64,000 nt of DNA from Siniperca chuatsi. Lineage: Eukaryota > Chordata > Actinopteri > Centrarchiformes > Sinipercidae. Every line of letters starts with the position of its first letter. The stretch's first letter is position 1. The stretch lies in NCBI RefSeq assembly GCF_020085105.1, contig NC_058053.1:1277388-1341387 (forward strand), read 5' to 3'. The notes beneath the pieces are model-generated. The model searched no databases and was not told the DNA's origin. It saw only the letters and a list, made by a program, of their open reading frames with translations. Below, one piece after another: positions 53,792-64,000 of this stretch. The position numbers and the translations under genes were made by a program.

Positions 53792-56209
53792 ACCTAACAT
53801 GGCAGCGGCGGATGGCCGCCCACCATTGAGTCTGGTTCTGTCCAAGGTTTCAGCCTCTTAAAGGAAGTTTTTCCTTGCCACTGTTAACAAGTGCTTGCTC
53901 ATGGTGGGATTTGTTGGGTCTCTGTAAATAATATTATAAAGAGTTCGGTCTAGACCTGCTCTATAGGAAAAGTGCAATGAGATAACTTCTGTTATGAATT
54001 GGTGCTATATAAATAAAACTGAATTGAATTGAATCTGGCAGGTGTTGTGGTCAAGCTTCAGTGTTAAACTGTAAAATTACACATTAACATCACTGAGAGG
54101 AACTGTTACAGTTTTCAGTATTAAGCCCTTTTCAGACACCGGATACGTAATATTACTGGCTTCATCTATCTGTTAAAGGCCCTGCACCGCCACAGGTGTT
54201 TTCACTCTATAACTGATTAGAGCTCTGCTCAGAATGAAGGTAGGCAAGCTATGCTGGGGAATAGGCCTATGTCCATGTCACTAAAGTCCATGTACTATTA
54301 AAAATAGTAAACGTGTAAGTTGTCTCGCCCTAAGGTGTAACAAAGCCAACAGGAGAGTGAGGAATGTGTCAGTCAAGCACAGTTTATACACACCCACACA
54401 GACCTGAGAAGAGGTCTAATCAGCCAACATAAGTGAAACCAAAGGTCTCTATTGCCTTTAAAAGACTGGATTTTTGGAACTCAACATAAGCCTTTGTTTT
54501 TTATTCGAAATTAAACTTTCTAATGGGGTTCAAACTCTTATCTATAGTGTGCCCCGTTATTAAACTAGGGTACCGCTCCTCTCTTTGTTAACAGCCTTGG
54601 AAACTAGTCAGCCATGACACTAAACCTCAGAAATAATTTATGGAAGCATTTTGACCCCGCAGATGGAAAAATCATTGCTGACTTAAAAATGCAGCTGCCT
54701 TACAGTAATGTTGCAACAACAACACATCTGAAGTCACCTGTTAACTTGTTACTCAAATGAGCCAATGGAGACCCCACAAATGAATGAAACCAAGTTAGAA
54801 ACCCACCTAGTTCAGGATTAGGCTACATGGTTTGCATTCAAATGAATTAGAATAAATTACATATCAGGTCTCTTTCATTGGGATCAGCTTTTTTGAAAAA
54901 GTATCAATCTATTGTCTCAGTAGTCTAATTATCCACATCCTCTAATACATTTTCTCATAAATTTCATTAACTATTAGATTTTTGTATCTTAAACTCATTT
55001 TTATTTTTTTGTACATTTTCTTTGAGATGATTACTAAATGACACATTTACGACAGTGTTCTTAGAAGACGGAACAAGACAGTGAATACAGCACCTTTACA
55101 TTAATGTGACCACCTTTAATTCACACTTCCCTGTTAGATTTGTTACAGAAATACCACTAGGTCCAACCTAATTACACTGCCTTTGTGACTTTTACAGGCG
55201 CTTATTCTACAGCAGTGTATTGTTCCCACAATGAAAGACAAATATTTGGTTAGTATCATGTTATGTTAGCAGAACATTTTCTTGTTATAAGAAGATATTT
55301 TTTTGTGTTCTAATGAGACATATTCACATTACTAGTTTTCTTGTTAGACATCTTTTATTTTTTTTGCCCAATTATGTTTATCACGAAACTCTTTAAACAC
55401 AATCAAACAAAAGAAGATTTTTTTTTGTTATAAAACCACAACTTTGTATACTGCTATGACAAGAGAATTTTCTTTTTAAAACTGAATAGTTGGGTATGCA
55501 ATAAGAAAATATGTCTTACAACACGAAAATATCTTGTTAAAACAAGACAGTGAGCAAATTTCTTAGTGGTAGCGATAACGTGCCATACTTATTCAGACAT
55601 GAGCCCGACATGTAAAACTGCCGTCACATTTTCGTAATAAGGTGCATGGACTGTATTAAAAGGTCTTCAGTTGAGGAAAGCTGGTGGACAGATGGTGAAC
55701 AGAGAAAAGTCTTGATGGCTTTGCCTCATCCCCAAAATAAACAGATTCAAGTTGATTGCACAGAGGAAGAACTAAGATTTCATATGATGGATTACCATTG
55801 TTTGTCTATTTTATTTGGGGATGCTGAGTCTTACAGTAAAACAACAGTGACGTACGTGAGCTTCTGGCCTGAGGAGGGCTGGTGAAGGCACAGTAAGGTT
55901 TACTGGCGACAGAGTTGGAGTTGAAGAGTGATGTCACAGAGACGGTCACACAGTACTCCACACCTGGCTGCAGGTACGTGATCACGTTCTCCTCTTTGTA
56001 AGGCAGAGTCAGTCTGAACTGCAACACAGACAGACAAACCAGGTGATAAATGGCATAAAAATGGAAAACTCACTTTGTGTGTCATTTTTCCAGGGAAAGA
56101 CCTACTACATGTGACCCACAGTATATGACTGAATTGAAGTAAAGAGAAATGATTTATTTAAAAACGAGGTAGATTTTTTTGTATTGTCATGAAGCAGGGT
56201 ATAAATGGT

Positions 56210-56282
<73 letters not shown>

Positions 56283-59200
56283 CTTTAATACAAAGCACTT
56301 TACAATTGTGCCTCTCATTCACCCATTCACACACACACACACACACACACTGATGGCAGCGAGCTATCATGTAAGGTGCTGGCCTGACCATCAGGAGCTA
56401 TTTGATGTTCAGTGTCTTGCCCAAGGACACTTCGACATGTGGACCAGTTGACGACCCGCTCCACCTCCTGAGCCACAGCCACCCAGGATGTAGAGGTAAT
56501 AAAGTTTGATTAGATTTCTGTAGGTGGTGAACAAATTCCCATCTTACAGTTTTTTTCCCATTGATTTGATGCAGAAAGCTTGTTTCTGAGAATAGGTGAC
56601 ACAAACAACTGTGTTTCTACTTGTAAAACAGCAAATGCATCCTCCAAAAGGTGTTGTGTTCTTCATTCAAGACAAAGGAAATACTATAAAAAATACTATA
56701 ACAAAAGACTCCCCAGTCAAGACAGTAAAAAGAGTTCTCAATCTTTTTCAACCCCCCAATTAAATCAGTTCACACCTGCAGTTATTTAGTGGTGACACAC
56801 AAAACTGAAAATGCAATTAACTCAATACTTTAGTTAGTCATTTTACTGCTCCATATGGACATGAGAGGGAAAAAAAATTAATAAGTCCTTCCTGTTCTTC
56901 CTGATCTGGTACTGCCTGACCAAACCGGCTTTATCAGAGGCAGGCATTCCTGCTTTAATATTCGTAGGCTTTTTGATATTATCTACACTCACAGTCGGCC
57001 GAATGTTCCTGAGCTTGTGACATCCTTAGATGCCGAGAAGGCTTTTGATTGGGTGGAATGGGAATATTTATTTCCGACTATGAGAAGTTTTGGCTTTGGT
57101 AATGACTCTATATCATGGCTTAAACTACTGTACGCAGTGGTTGCATTAAACACTGCCAGTCTCCCCAGCCGTGTGCGTAAACAAAATACAGGCTTACACT
57201 GGGAGGCTTTACTGGTGCTTGTTCTTCAGCATCGGAAGATTCCGATAGAACCAGATTTTGCTGAATGGTTGAAATTAATGAAAGACATTGCCACTTTTAA
57301 ATCTCTTAATCACAAGGACTAACAATTAACCAGTGGTGGAAGTGTTAAACTATTATTACACTGAGGTTATGTCCTTCATTTTTGCAGAGAATTTTGTGTT
57401 TTTTTAGCAACCTGGGGGAACTTTACATTCTACAATTAAAAACTTACACACAGGGGATATTTTATAGGATAATTCCAGTAATTTTAGATTTTGTATATTT
57501 AAATCTGACCACTCCAAATCATCCTAGGCCAATTTGGTTCAATATAGAACCAACACAATACTGGGTTAACGTTGCCATAAGTAGAAACCCACCCAAGACA
57601 ATGGGTTGTTGTGTTATTTTGTTATTTTTACCTAAACTAAGGTAAGGTTGTGAACTTTTATAATCTGCTCTGGCTCTTTTTAAATTTACATGTCACTATT
57701 TGTAAATAATATGTGAATACTTTGCAGTTTTGAACGTTATATGCACATCGTTTTGTACAACTAATACATTTTGGCAAGTTTTAAAACGGAGAATGGCAAC
57801 AGGGGAAGGACCCAAATGCAGACAGTTGAGACAGCAGGATGACGTCAGTGGCTTAATGACCAAAAATAGCTTAGAGGCAGGTGCAGGTACAGGTAGGCAG
57901 GTTCAGGTTAAGGTCCGGGTTGGGGTGACAGAAACTCGAACGCAAAAACACAAGGCAAGACAGAAACATAACAACTAGGATGAACTGACGAAGGAACAAA
58001 GGCGGTGGACCGGTATATGTACTGAGAGGCTGATGAGGGAATGAGATGCAGGTGAGGAGGTGGGTGGGGAAGGCCAGGCGATAGTGAAAGGAGGGAAAGT
58101 CAGACGGCATCTGGTGGATGGATAAAAAATGGCAATGAAGGGGCCTGGGGAATAGGGAATGTGGCTGGAGAAGGAGAGGAGGGACAGACAGGCAGACTGT
58201 GACCGGTTTCTACCCATGGGTACTGGGAAAAGCCCAGTATTGTGTTGGTGCTTTGTTGACCCAAATTGGGACAATTTTGACTTAGTGATTGAATTTTAGG
58301 CCTTGAAACAGCATTTAGAACATCATGTTGAAAAATTGACAGATTTTAACTGTAGCTAAAATCCAAACCACTGTATTTCTAAAATCTTGGCTACAGCCCT
58401 GAATATTCTATATTATATATAGTATTGCTGATGTATTAATATGTAAGTGGCATGTTTTAGTTGGTTGAGGTGGAGGTAATTTAACTACTTTATGTGTTAA
58501 ATGTAAAATTCATGGCATCATCAAATGTAAATAAAATGTATGTAAAATCTTAATCGGTAAAGTAACTAGTAACTATAGCTGTTAAATAAATGTAGTGGAG
58601 TAAAAAGTTGAATATTTCCCTATGAATTGTTGTGGAGTAGAAGTACAGTAGTGTTTCTGTAGGTGGCACTCTTCTTTCTTTGTTCAGCTGTCACTACACG
58701 TCGTAACTAGTAATTCCAAAGAAATTGTAGCAGTTACTGCAGTAAAAGTGATGCGCATCACTTCCTGTGTCAAAGTACTGCATTTTTCCCCAAGAAAGAG
58801 CTGACACACACCAGGTGTGAAGAACAGGAAATGCAAAACAGCAAGATACAGGCTGAATTACTGATGTGTAAAAAGTAGTAGTAAGTTATTCTATCTCCAC
58901 TGATTTTAGTTTATTTTAGTAATACACATGCTTGCTAAAGAAAATAAAAGGCTCCCCATGTCTCCTGAATGTCACACTTAAAACTGCTTTACTAGTGGAG
59001 ATTTGTTTTTCATGTTTTGAAGCTTAAGGGGAACAGGAAGTATATTCAGACAGTTTGTGTGTCTCGTTTTCTCCAGTAATGGTTTAGCCTCTATTGTCTG
59101 GTCTGATCACCTCCAATCACATTTGTATACTGCAACTGGCAGAAATGTGGGGCGAGAAGATTGAAATGACAGATGTGAGGATGAATTCCTTTTTGTTCTT

Positions 59201-62200
59201 CTCATCAGGTCGAGCGTTTCCACGAACCAGTGAGAGGAAGACGTGGGTAAAACCACACACTTTGAAAAACATCAGCCATCTGAGAGAACCTGTCGTCTCT
59301 CTAAGTCTACACGTGTTTTGCCCAACATTCTGATCAGCCTTTCATAAGTCTTTCAAGAGACAAAGGCGAGCTGGCTGGTGGGTTTGCTGTTTTGATTTCT
59401 CGGTATTTCATACTGCTTCGAGTTTCGTATCATCTATATATATGCAACCTGAAATAAAACGCTCAGAAAGAAACACGCAAACTTGCAGAAAGTCACTGTT
59501 ATCTTATGAGGTGAACCATGTTGGGATGATAAATGGTACAGGGATAAAAAATGTTTCTATCACATTTTGTCATCTTAATCTCATCTCACAGCACATACAC
59601 AGTACCTATATCTTAATTAGACTACAAAATATAGGAGTAATGATTACAGCTATGGTTGCATTTAAGTTTTATTTGGACCCACATTCTAAAACAATATTAG
59701 AATATTAGGATTCTTTATTAACCCAGACCAAGTCCAAACCAGCATTTAATGAACCTGAACAGGATTAAAACAAAAATTTGTTCTAAAGCTGCTAGAGGGC
59801 CTTGGGGCAAAAATGAGCTGCTGGGCCCCTGCCTCCCTGTGTACAGTTTGACTGTGCTAACCACCACCGACTGAGCCAAAGGTTTGATTATTTGATTAAA
59901 GACAATGGATCTTAATGCTATCTACACCTCTCTGCCTTTTAGTCTAAAGTCTGTTTATTTACATTATGGGGATTTGCCAGAATCTTTAAGCTTTAAGGGC
60001 AGTGTTGTTTTAGAATGCCTCCTGAATTAAAGCTACACAGAGAGAGCCAGCTGGTTGAGATGCTGGAATTTTCTGTTGCAAAGCTTCTACTATACAGCCT
60101 TCAAGAACAAAGTATCTTTGAGTAGACACATGAGAAATGCTCATTAGCTGTTAAATGCTCCTGTCTGTTCCCCAGCTAGTTGCTAACTGTGTCTGTCTGC
60201 GGTTTGATGCTGGGCAGGTAGTGTAAAGTGGGTTTTTAGAGCTTTTTCTCTCTAAACAGCTGCCTGCTGCTGCTGGAAACGAGGTTGATGAGAGCACTGA
60301 GACTTATCAAAAACTGTTAAGTTGTTGGCCGTAAAAACCAAAACAATGAGCCGAAAGATGCTAAAACACTCTGAGCTGAACTGAGTTGGTTTATAATTTT
60401 CTGTGGGTTTGTCATTACAAGTGACACCTTTCAGTTTACACAGTCAACTGACCCATTGTTCATATAAAAATATTGATTAGTGCAGCTTTAATTGATTTCT
60501 TTTGTTTGACCAATCATTAATCTAGTCTATAATTATAACTAAATCTCATTACAATTTCACAACAATCAGAATCAATTTCTGGCGATTGACTAATTGACTA
60601 AGGAATCTTTTGGTACTCAAAATCCATCTTAAAATAATTCATCACACGATATGCAACAGTTCCGTGCTGCAGGAAAGGCGATTGATGAAAGCAAAGTTTG
60701 CTGGCTGGAAAACCAAACAATGATGCCAAAATAGACTAAAAGGCTCTGTAGAGCTGACAGGAGAGTTGGATGAGAATTATCTGGGTGTTAAAGGGATTTA
60801 CCCTGTTCACATTACACAGTTATTTGATCCATTATGAATATAGAAATACTGACTAGTGCAGCTTTAAGCCTGACACAAACCCTTGCACCGTCCCTAGTCC
60901 TTTGCACATGGAGGACGAGTTGTCTGTAGAGGTCCTTCAGCTGCTGGTGCTGCTGGAGCCCCCTTGTTGTAGGAACTCTGAGCTGCAGGAGCAAACAGTT
61001 CCCACAGCCGGACACAGACACATCAGGAGGTCCCAACACAGCTACAGGGAGAAATGAGCCCACTTTCAGTTTACAGGGAAGAGATTCATTGCAGATCAAA
61101 TAATCAGAATTTTAAAAAACTGAAGCAAAGATGGCTGCCATTGAGGAGATGTTGGGCAACACTTCCATGTTCACTCCATTTCCAACATCCAAGGTTGAAA
61201 TAGAAAACTAATGTTTACTAAGTACACTGCATATTCCATGTGGATCAATTATATTTTTACCACTGAAGTTTGCCATCATCTACCTTGTGCTCAACCAATG
61301 AGATCATTTCTGCCTCTCTGAGAAATGTGTGCCATTTTAAATTGTCCATATATAAATATGTTGGTGGTGTCTTACTGTCTGACAGAGGCTGGAACCGCCC
61401 AGACACAGTCCAGTTGGATTTCTGGATGGGTGTGAAGGCCTGGACACGGGCTCGGTATTGATTCAACGGGTCCTTGAATGCTCTGGTTAGGTTACATGTC
61501 TGTCCGGCAGTCAGCTCCGAACAACCAGCCACTGATCTCCACAAGTTCTTCCTCAAAAGTGAAAGAAAATACAGAGGAAATGAGAGAAAGACTGATGATA
61601 ACCCAAGACAACTGGTAAGAATAATGTGTCATCCTAAAAAACTAACTTTCACCACTGCAGCTGAAGGTCAACATGATGATTAACATGTTACCACAGATCA
61701 CATTCACAGCTGAATAAAAAGGCAACTAACTGGGCTGCGTTCGTCATCCTGATACAAGAAACTCAAACTTGTTATGACATTGCTTCAAGTACATAGTTAC
61801 TCAAAAAGGAAAGTGCTTACTCACAGGGTTTAGAAGTGTCTCAGAAACAAAAATGAAACAGAAGACATGCAGAGCAAGGCAGAAGCTAAACAAATAGCAG
61901 TTGGTGGAGAGTTATCCAACGCACAAATATGGCTGCATACATTTTTGAGGATTTACTAAGATTACTGTACATGCAGAGTGTTTGACTTTGAAACATCTGG
62001 CAGAAAGCAGTATCTCAGCTCACTGCAACTGCATAAACGATAAATTACGCTCCTAAATATTCCACACTGGACCTTTAAGATTTGTTGGATTAGGGTCTAG
62101 GGGCCAGTGTTAGCAACAGAGGCAGGATTTGTTTATACGTGGGATTGTGTTTTGTTCCCAATGCTGCAAGACCAAACACAAACGATGCAGGTGGGGGACG

Positions 62201-63542
62201 ATGTATTTACTCTAAAGCAGGCGGGGACAGGAGGTGAGCATCATCATCATGGAATCCCTGGCAATGTAGGTCCACCACTTTGGTCCAGACTGAAATTTCT
62301 CAACAATCATTGTATGGATAAGTCCCCAGAGGGTTAATCATACTGACTTTGATGATCCCCTGATTTTTATCCAGCACCACCAACAGGTCAAAGTTTTCAC
62401 TTATGCAGTGAAATATCTCAACAACTGTTTGATGGATTACCATTAAATTTAGTGGACTCAGAGCACCGGGGAGTGTTGGTGTTTACAGGTTTTCCATTTT
62501 CATTTTACTGCAAATTGGATTATTGCATTTTCATTTAATTTATTTCTCAAATAACGCACATATGTGGAAAATTATAATTGTTGAATTACATTTTCATTTT
62601 CGAGGTTTACATTATCATTTTAATACACAGTAGTCCTCTGTAGGCTTCCATAGATTTACATACATTGCAATGTATATCCACCAGAGAGTTTATATATCTG
62701 TATCGGCCTCACAAATCCAGAATCAGACGGGCTCGATCCATTCTCCCAACCTGATCTGTGAACAATTAAATAATTACTGCTGCTGATATGAATGGGCGAT
62801 ATGAACTATCCAAGAAGCGCAGACAAACCCTCTTCCAAATGCTTTTTTTTTTGTGAATTTGGCTTGGGCAACTTAACGCTTACATTTTACAATATTAGCC
62901 CCACCAAAATCATTGCTTATAATGTTAATGTTTCTAGCTTGACAAAGCACAAATTTCACAAGCTCAGTTATCCCCAAGAGATTTGAGTTTGGAAAACATC
63001 TCAGTGAGTGGGCCGTTTGTCAAATCAGGTGCAGGGTGGCACTTGTCAATCATCTACTACAGCCTACATGAAATGAAAGCCAAGGAAATGCCTTTGGAGT
63101 GATGCCAAACCACAGTAAGTCAAGCTTTAAGAGGCAGAATATTTATAGTTCCTGTGAGCAAATAGCATTGCGATAATTAAGGGGATACCATTTGATTTTT
63201 AAGTCTTTGAGTCATTATGTGGTTTTCTGGCAATCATCTTGTCAATTTTCCCAAAAATCAGTGCATCTGTTTCAGATGTTGGTCTCAGGTAGCTCAGTAG
63301 GTGTAAAGCGCAAAGAGAGAGTCCTAAATAATGGACTGGACATCACCTCTCTTTTTCTTTCCGCTCTATCCAAGCGTTCTGGTGCCTGCCGTCTGAATAC
63401 CTGAGGTGCAGCTGCTTGAGGATTTCGACAGTGAAGTGGGTGTTGGAGGGGGTCTCGGGGCCAGGTAGGAAGCTGAGTGTATGCTCCATGTTGAAGGAAG
63501 AGATGGAGACGTTGGAAGGTGCGGGGAGGGAAACACACACCA
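52046..63542 (-). CDS. IFNAR2-like class II cytokine receptor (CRFB1/CRFB2 class), 5' end off the window
   Basis: Probable ligand-binding chain of a fish type I interferon receptor. Exons in transcript order: 63401-63542, 61376-61551, 60881-61041, 55856-56018, 53505-53626, 52046-52111. The signal-peptide exon was not found in 63543-64000 and is presumed to lie beyond the right edge. Phases run 1,2,1,0,1,0 as in its two neighbours. D1 has LPAPSNVSISSFNMEHTLSF, joined across the splice as LHL-RKNLWRSVAGCSEL. D2 has LGPPDVSVSGCGNCLLLQLR, LQPGVEYCVTVSV and SKPYCAFTSPP. The membrane span is YVVFGLLAAFCALGFLLIGL. The cytoplasmic tail is only about 38 residues (LKRRLPRTL, then ARMVEVGPLDPEDSAGCLFSH) and has no tyrosine after the membrane-proximal residues. 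A second acceptor at 52130 would give another short tail ending at 52077. The donor at 60880 is the weak GTTTGT. The family is clear, but the choice between crfb1 and crfb2 is not. Confidence 0.8.
52740..53175. repeat. Common fish interspersed repeat (TTGGATGGATTACC / GCTAGCATGCTAAAC type)
   Basis: AACTGTTGGATGGATTACCT, AATTTGCAAAGAATTTGCAT and GCATGTTAGCATGCTGACAT recur in related form at 41.8-42.1, 42.9-45.0 and 62.3-62.5 kb. It lies in the last intron of the IFNAR2-like gene. Confidence 0.55.
53215..53320. repeat. hAT-type MITE fragment
   Basis: GATTGACTAATTGATTAATC and TAATCACTTCATCAATAG match the family at 47.0 and 60.6 kb. Confidence 0.4.
53742..54035 (+). mobile_element. L2-type LINE 3' end, with (CT)n
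   Basis: A (CT)n run (53742-53788) leads into AAAACCTAACATGGCAGCGG, the stretch ending GTTCTGTCCAAGGTTTC, and the terminal GGTGCTATATAAATAAAACT plus TGAAT units. It is collinear with 33445-33715. It lies about 115 bp from the acceptor of the membrane-span exon of the IFNAR2-like gene, antisense. Confidence 0.8.
54036..55855. other. Intron of the IFNAR2-like gene, unassigned part
   Basis: AT-rich; no exon or repeat recognised. Confidence 0.35.
56190..56490 (+). repeat. 'GGTAAATGGACTG' repeat copy with (AT)n and (CA)n
   Basis: An (AT)n tract at about 56213-56280 and an (AC)n tract at about 56329-56350 lie inside a copy that continues with ATGTAAGGTGCTGGCCTGAC and TTCAGTGTCTTGCCCAAGGA to ACATGTGGACCAGTTGACGA. 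Confidence 0.65.
56915..57325 (+). mobile_element. L1/Tx1-like LINE fragment
   Basis: QTGFIRGRHSCFNIRRLFD followed by TSLDAEKAFDWVEWEYLF is L1-type RT sequence around motif A, with the catalytic Asp of SLDAEKAFD present. After SWLKLLYA it jumps to unrelated or C-terminal-like sequence ending LNHKD. The rest of the RT, including the FADD box, is absent. Confidence 0.7.
57326..60020. other. Intron of the IFNAR2-like gene, mostly unassigned
   Basis: A GGGAAGGACCCAAATGCAGA stretch at about 57790-58180 resembles a decayed fish interspersed repeat, possibly LTR-derived. No exon recognised. Confidence 0.3.
60026..60492 (+). mobile_element. MITE-like family M, copy E
   Basis: Left end TTAAAGCTACACA and right end GATTAGTGCAGCTTTAA, with the GGGCAGGTAGTGTAAAGTGG and AACGAGGTTGATGAGAG blocks inside. 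The following 150 bp matches that after copy B. Confidence 0.55.
60493..60645 (+). repeat. hAT-type MITE right part, near-identical to 46987-47135
   Basis: ATTGATTTCTTTTGTTTGAC to GGCGATTGACTAATTGACTA is nearly unchanged between the two places. The left half of this MITE is not found before copy E. Confidence 0.6.
60650..60867 (+). repeat. MITE-like family M, copy F (partial)
   Basis: Ends GACTAGTGCAGCTTTAAG and contains AAAATAGACTAAAAGGCTCT, which copy D also has. It lies immediately downstream of the D2 exon at 60881. Confidence 0.5.
61552..63400. other. Intron of the IFNAR2-like gene with dispersed repeats
   Basis: 62270-62480 carries the TTTGATGGATTACCATTAAA type repeat. 62488-62655 is copy 2 of the TTACATTTTCATTTTC repeat found at 3925-4135. 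The remainder is unassigned. Confidence 0.4.
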
Positions 63543-64000
63543 CTGCAGAGGAGGACAGAATAAGAATATTAACTTTGAAATTCAAAGGGACACTGAGATT
63601 ATTTGAATTTTTGATGTTTGGTCTTTCTTATTATTTTATAACTCTGCATCTCTACCCATTGCTAAATGTACAGTCTGCACAAATCACAGAAACATTTCCT
63701 GTACATATACAATAGCTATGCAGCTAAGTGAGTTGCAACCTTAACTCTTTAACAGAATTACTATGCATTTACTACTCCTGCCAACATCCATATACACATC
63801 TACACACAGCTTGCCACAATAAATGTACAAATCTCAGTCCAAATGTGAAAAAACAAAGAGAGGCAGCTGATTAAAAACAGACACAAAATGTCCCTTCACA
63901 CCACTCAAAGTTCACAAGAACACGAACAGCTCAGGGTCAACATGCATTCATCTCATATATTCACCATGTAAACCCCCTCTTTCCTCCACACCTTCAGTCC
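63543..64000. other. Intron 1 of the IFNAR2-like gene, partial
   Basis: No plausible signal-peptide exon (a minus-strand ATG with hydrophobic codons ending in a phase-1 GT donor) was found, so the gene starts beyond the edge. Confidence 0.4.

Noticed and set aside
57780-58260. Possible coding or LTR region with open frames on both strands
   Set aside because: It resembles a decayed interspersed repeat; no LTR ends, primer-binding site or gag/pol sequence could be supported.

Overview
The window looks like nuclear DNA from a ray-finned (teleost, probably perciform-like) fish. The evidence is split genes with GT-AG introns, fish-type LINE, Tc1 and hAT remnants, long microsatellites, and a cluster of class II cytokine receptor genes. 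No viral, plasmid or bacterial feature was seen. Almost every real coding exon is too short to appear as a long ORF. The genes were rebuilt by hand from splice sites, reading phase and family motifs.

Three class II cytokine receptor family B (CRFB) genes lie head to tail on the minus strand. From right to left, which is the direction of transcription, they are: (1) an IFNAR2-like chain of the crfb1/crfb2 class (about 52.0-63.5 kb), whose signal-peptide exon lies beyond the right edge; (2) il10rb/crfb4 (40.4-50.2 kb), complete, 7 exons, 340 codons; (3) crfb5, the IFNAR1-like chain (16.1-36.7 kb), complete, 8 exons, 416 codons. The order IFNAR2-like, IL10RB, IFNAR1 matches the mammalian cluster. 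In all three genes the fibronectin half-domain exons follow one phase pattern (1, 2, 1, 0, 1, 0), which strongly supports the models. The expected functions are reception of type I interferon (CRFB1 or 2 with CRFB5) and of IL-10-family cytokines (CRFB4).

The left 15.5 kb, downstream of crfb5, holds no recognisable host gene. It contains a decayed RNase H-bearing I-clade LINE, a Tc1 transposase fragment with an expanded CAG tract, pieces of L2, a GC-rich minisatellite block at 5.1-5.9 kb, an L1/Tx1-like 3' end, an element carrying an inactivated SGNH-hydrolase-like region nested in another repeat, a Rex1/CR1-like fragment and a tRNA-derived SINE tail.

The introns carry insertions that can be bounded closely. 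These are a hAT remnant with an 8-bp target duplication in crfb5 intron 5, a decayed L2 LINE in crfb5 intron 1, a 5'-truncated RTE-type LINE with a perfect 15-bp target duplication in il10rb intron 4, and several TTAA-flanked MITEs. A (GATA)66 tract and a (TACA)n tract sit beside crfb5 exons. I did not find a convincing undescribed system. The most interesting points are the short-tailed IFNAR2-like receptor with two possible tail reading frames, the SGNH-hydrolase element with its internally deleted relative, and the nested MITE structure.
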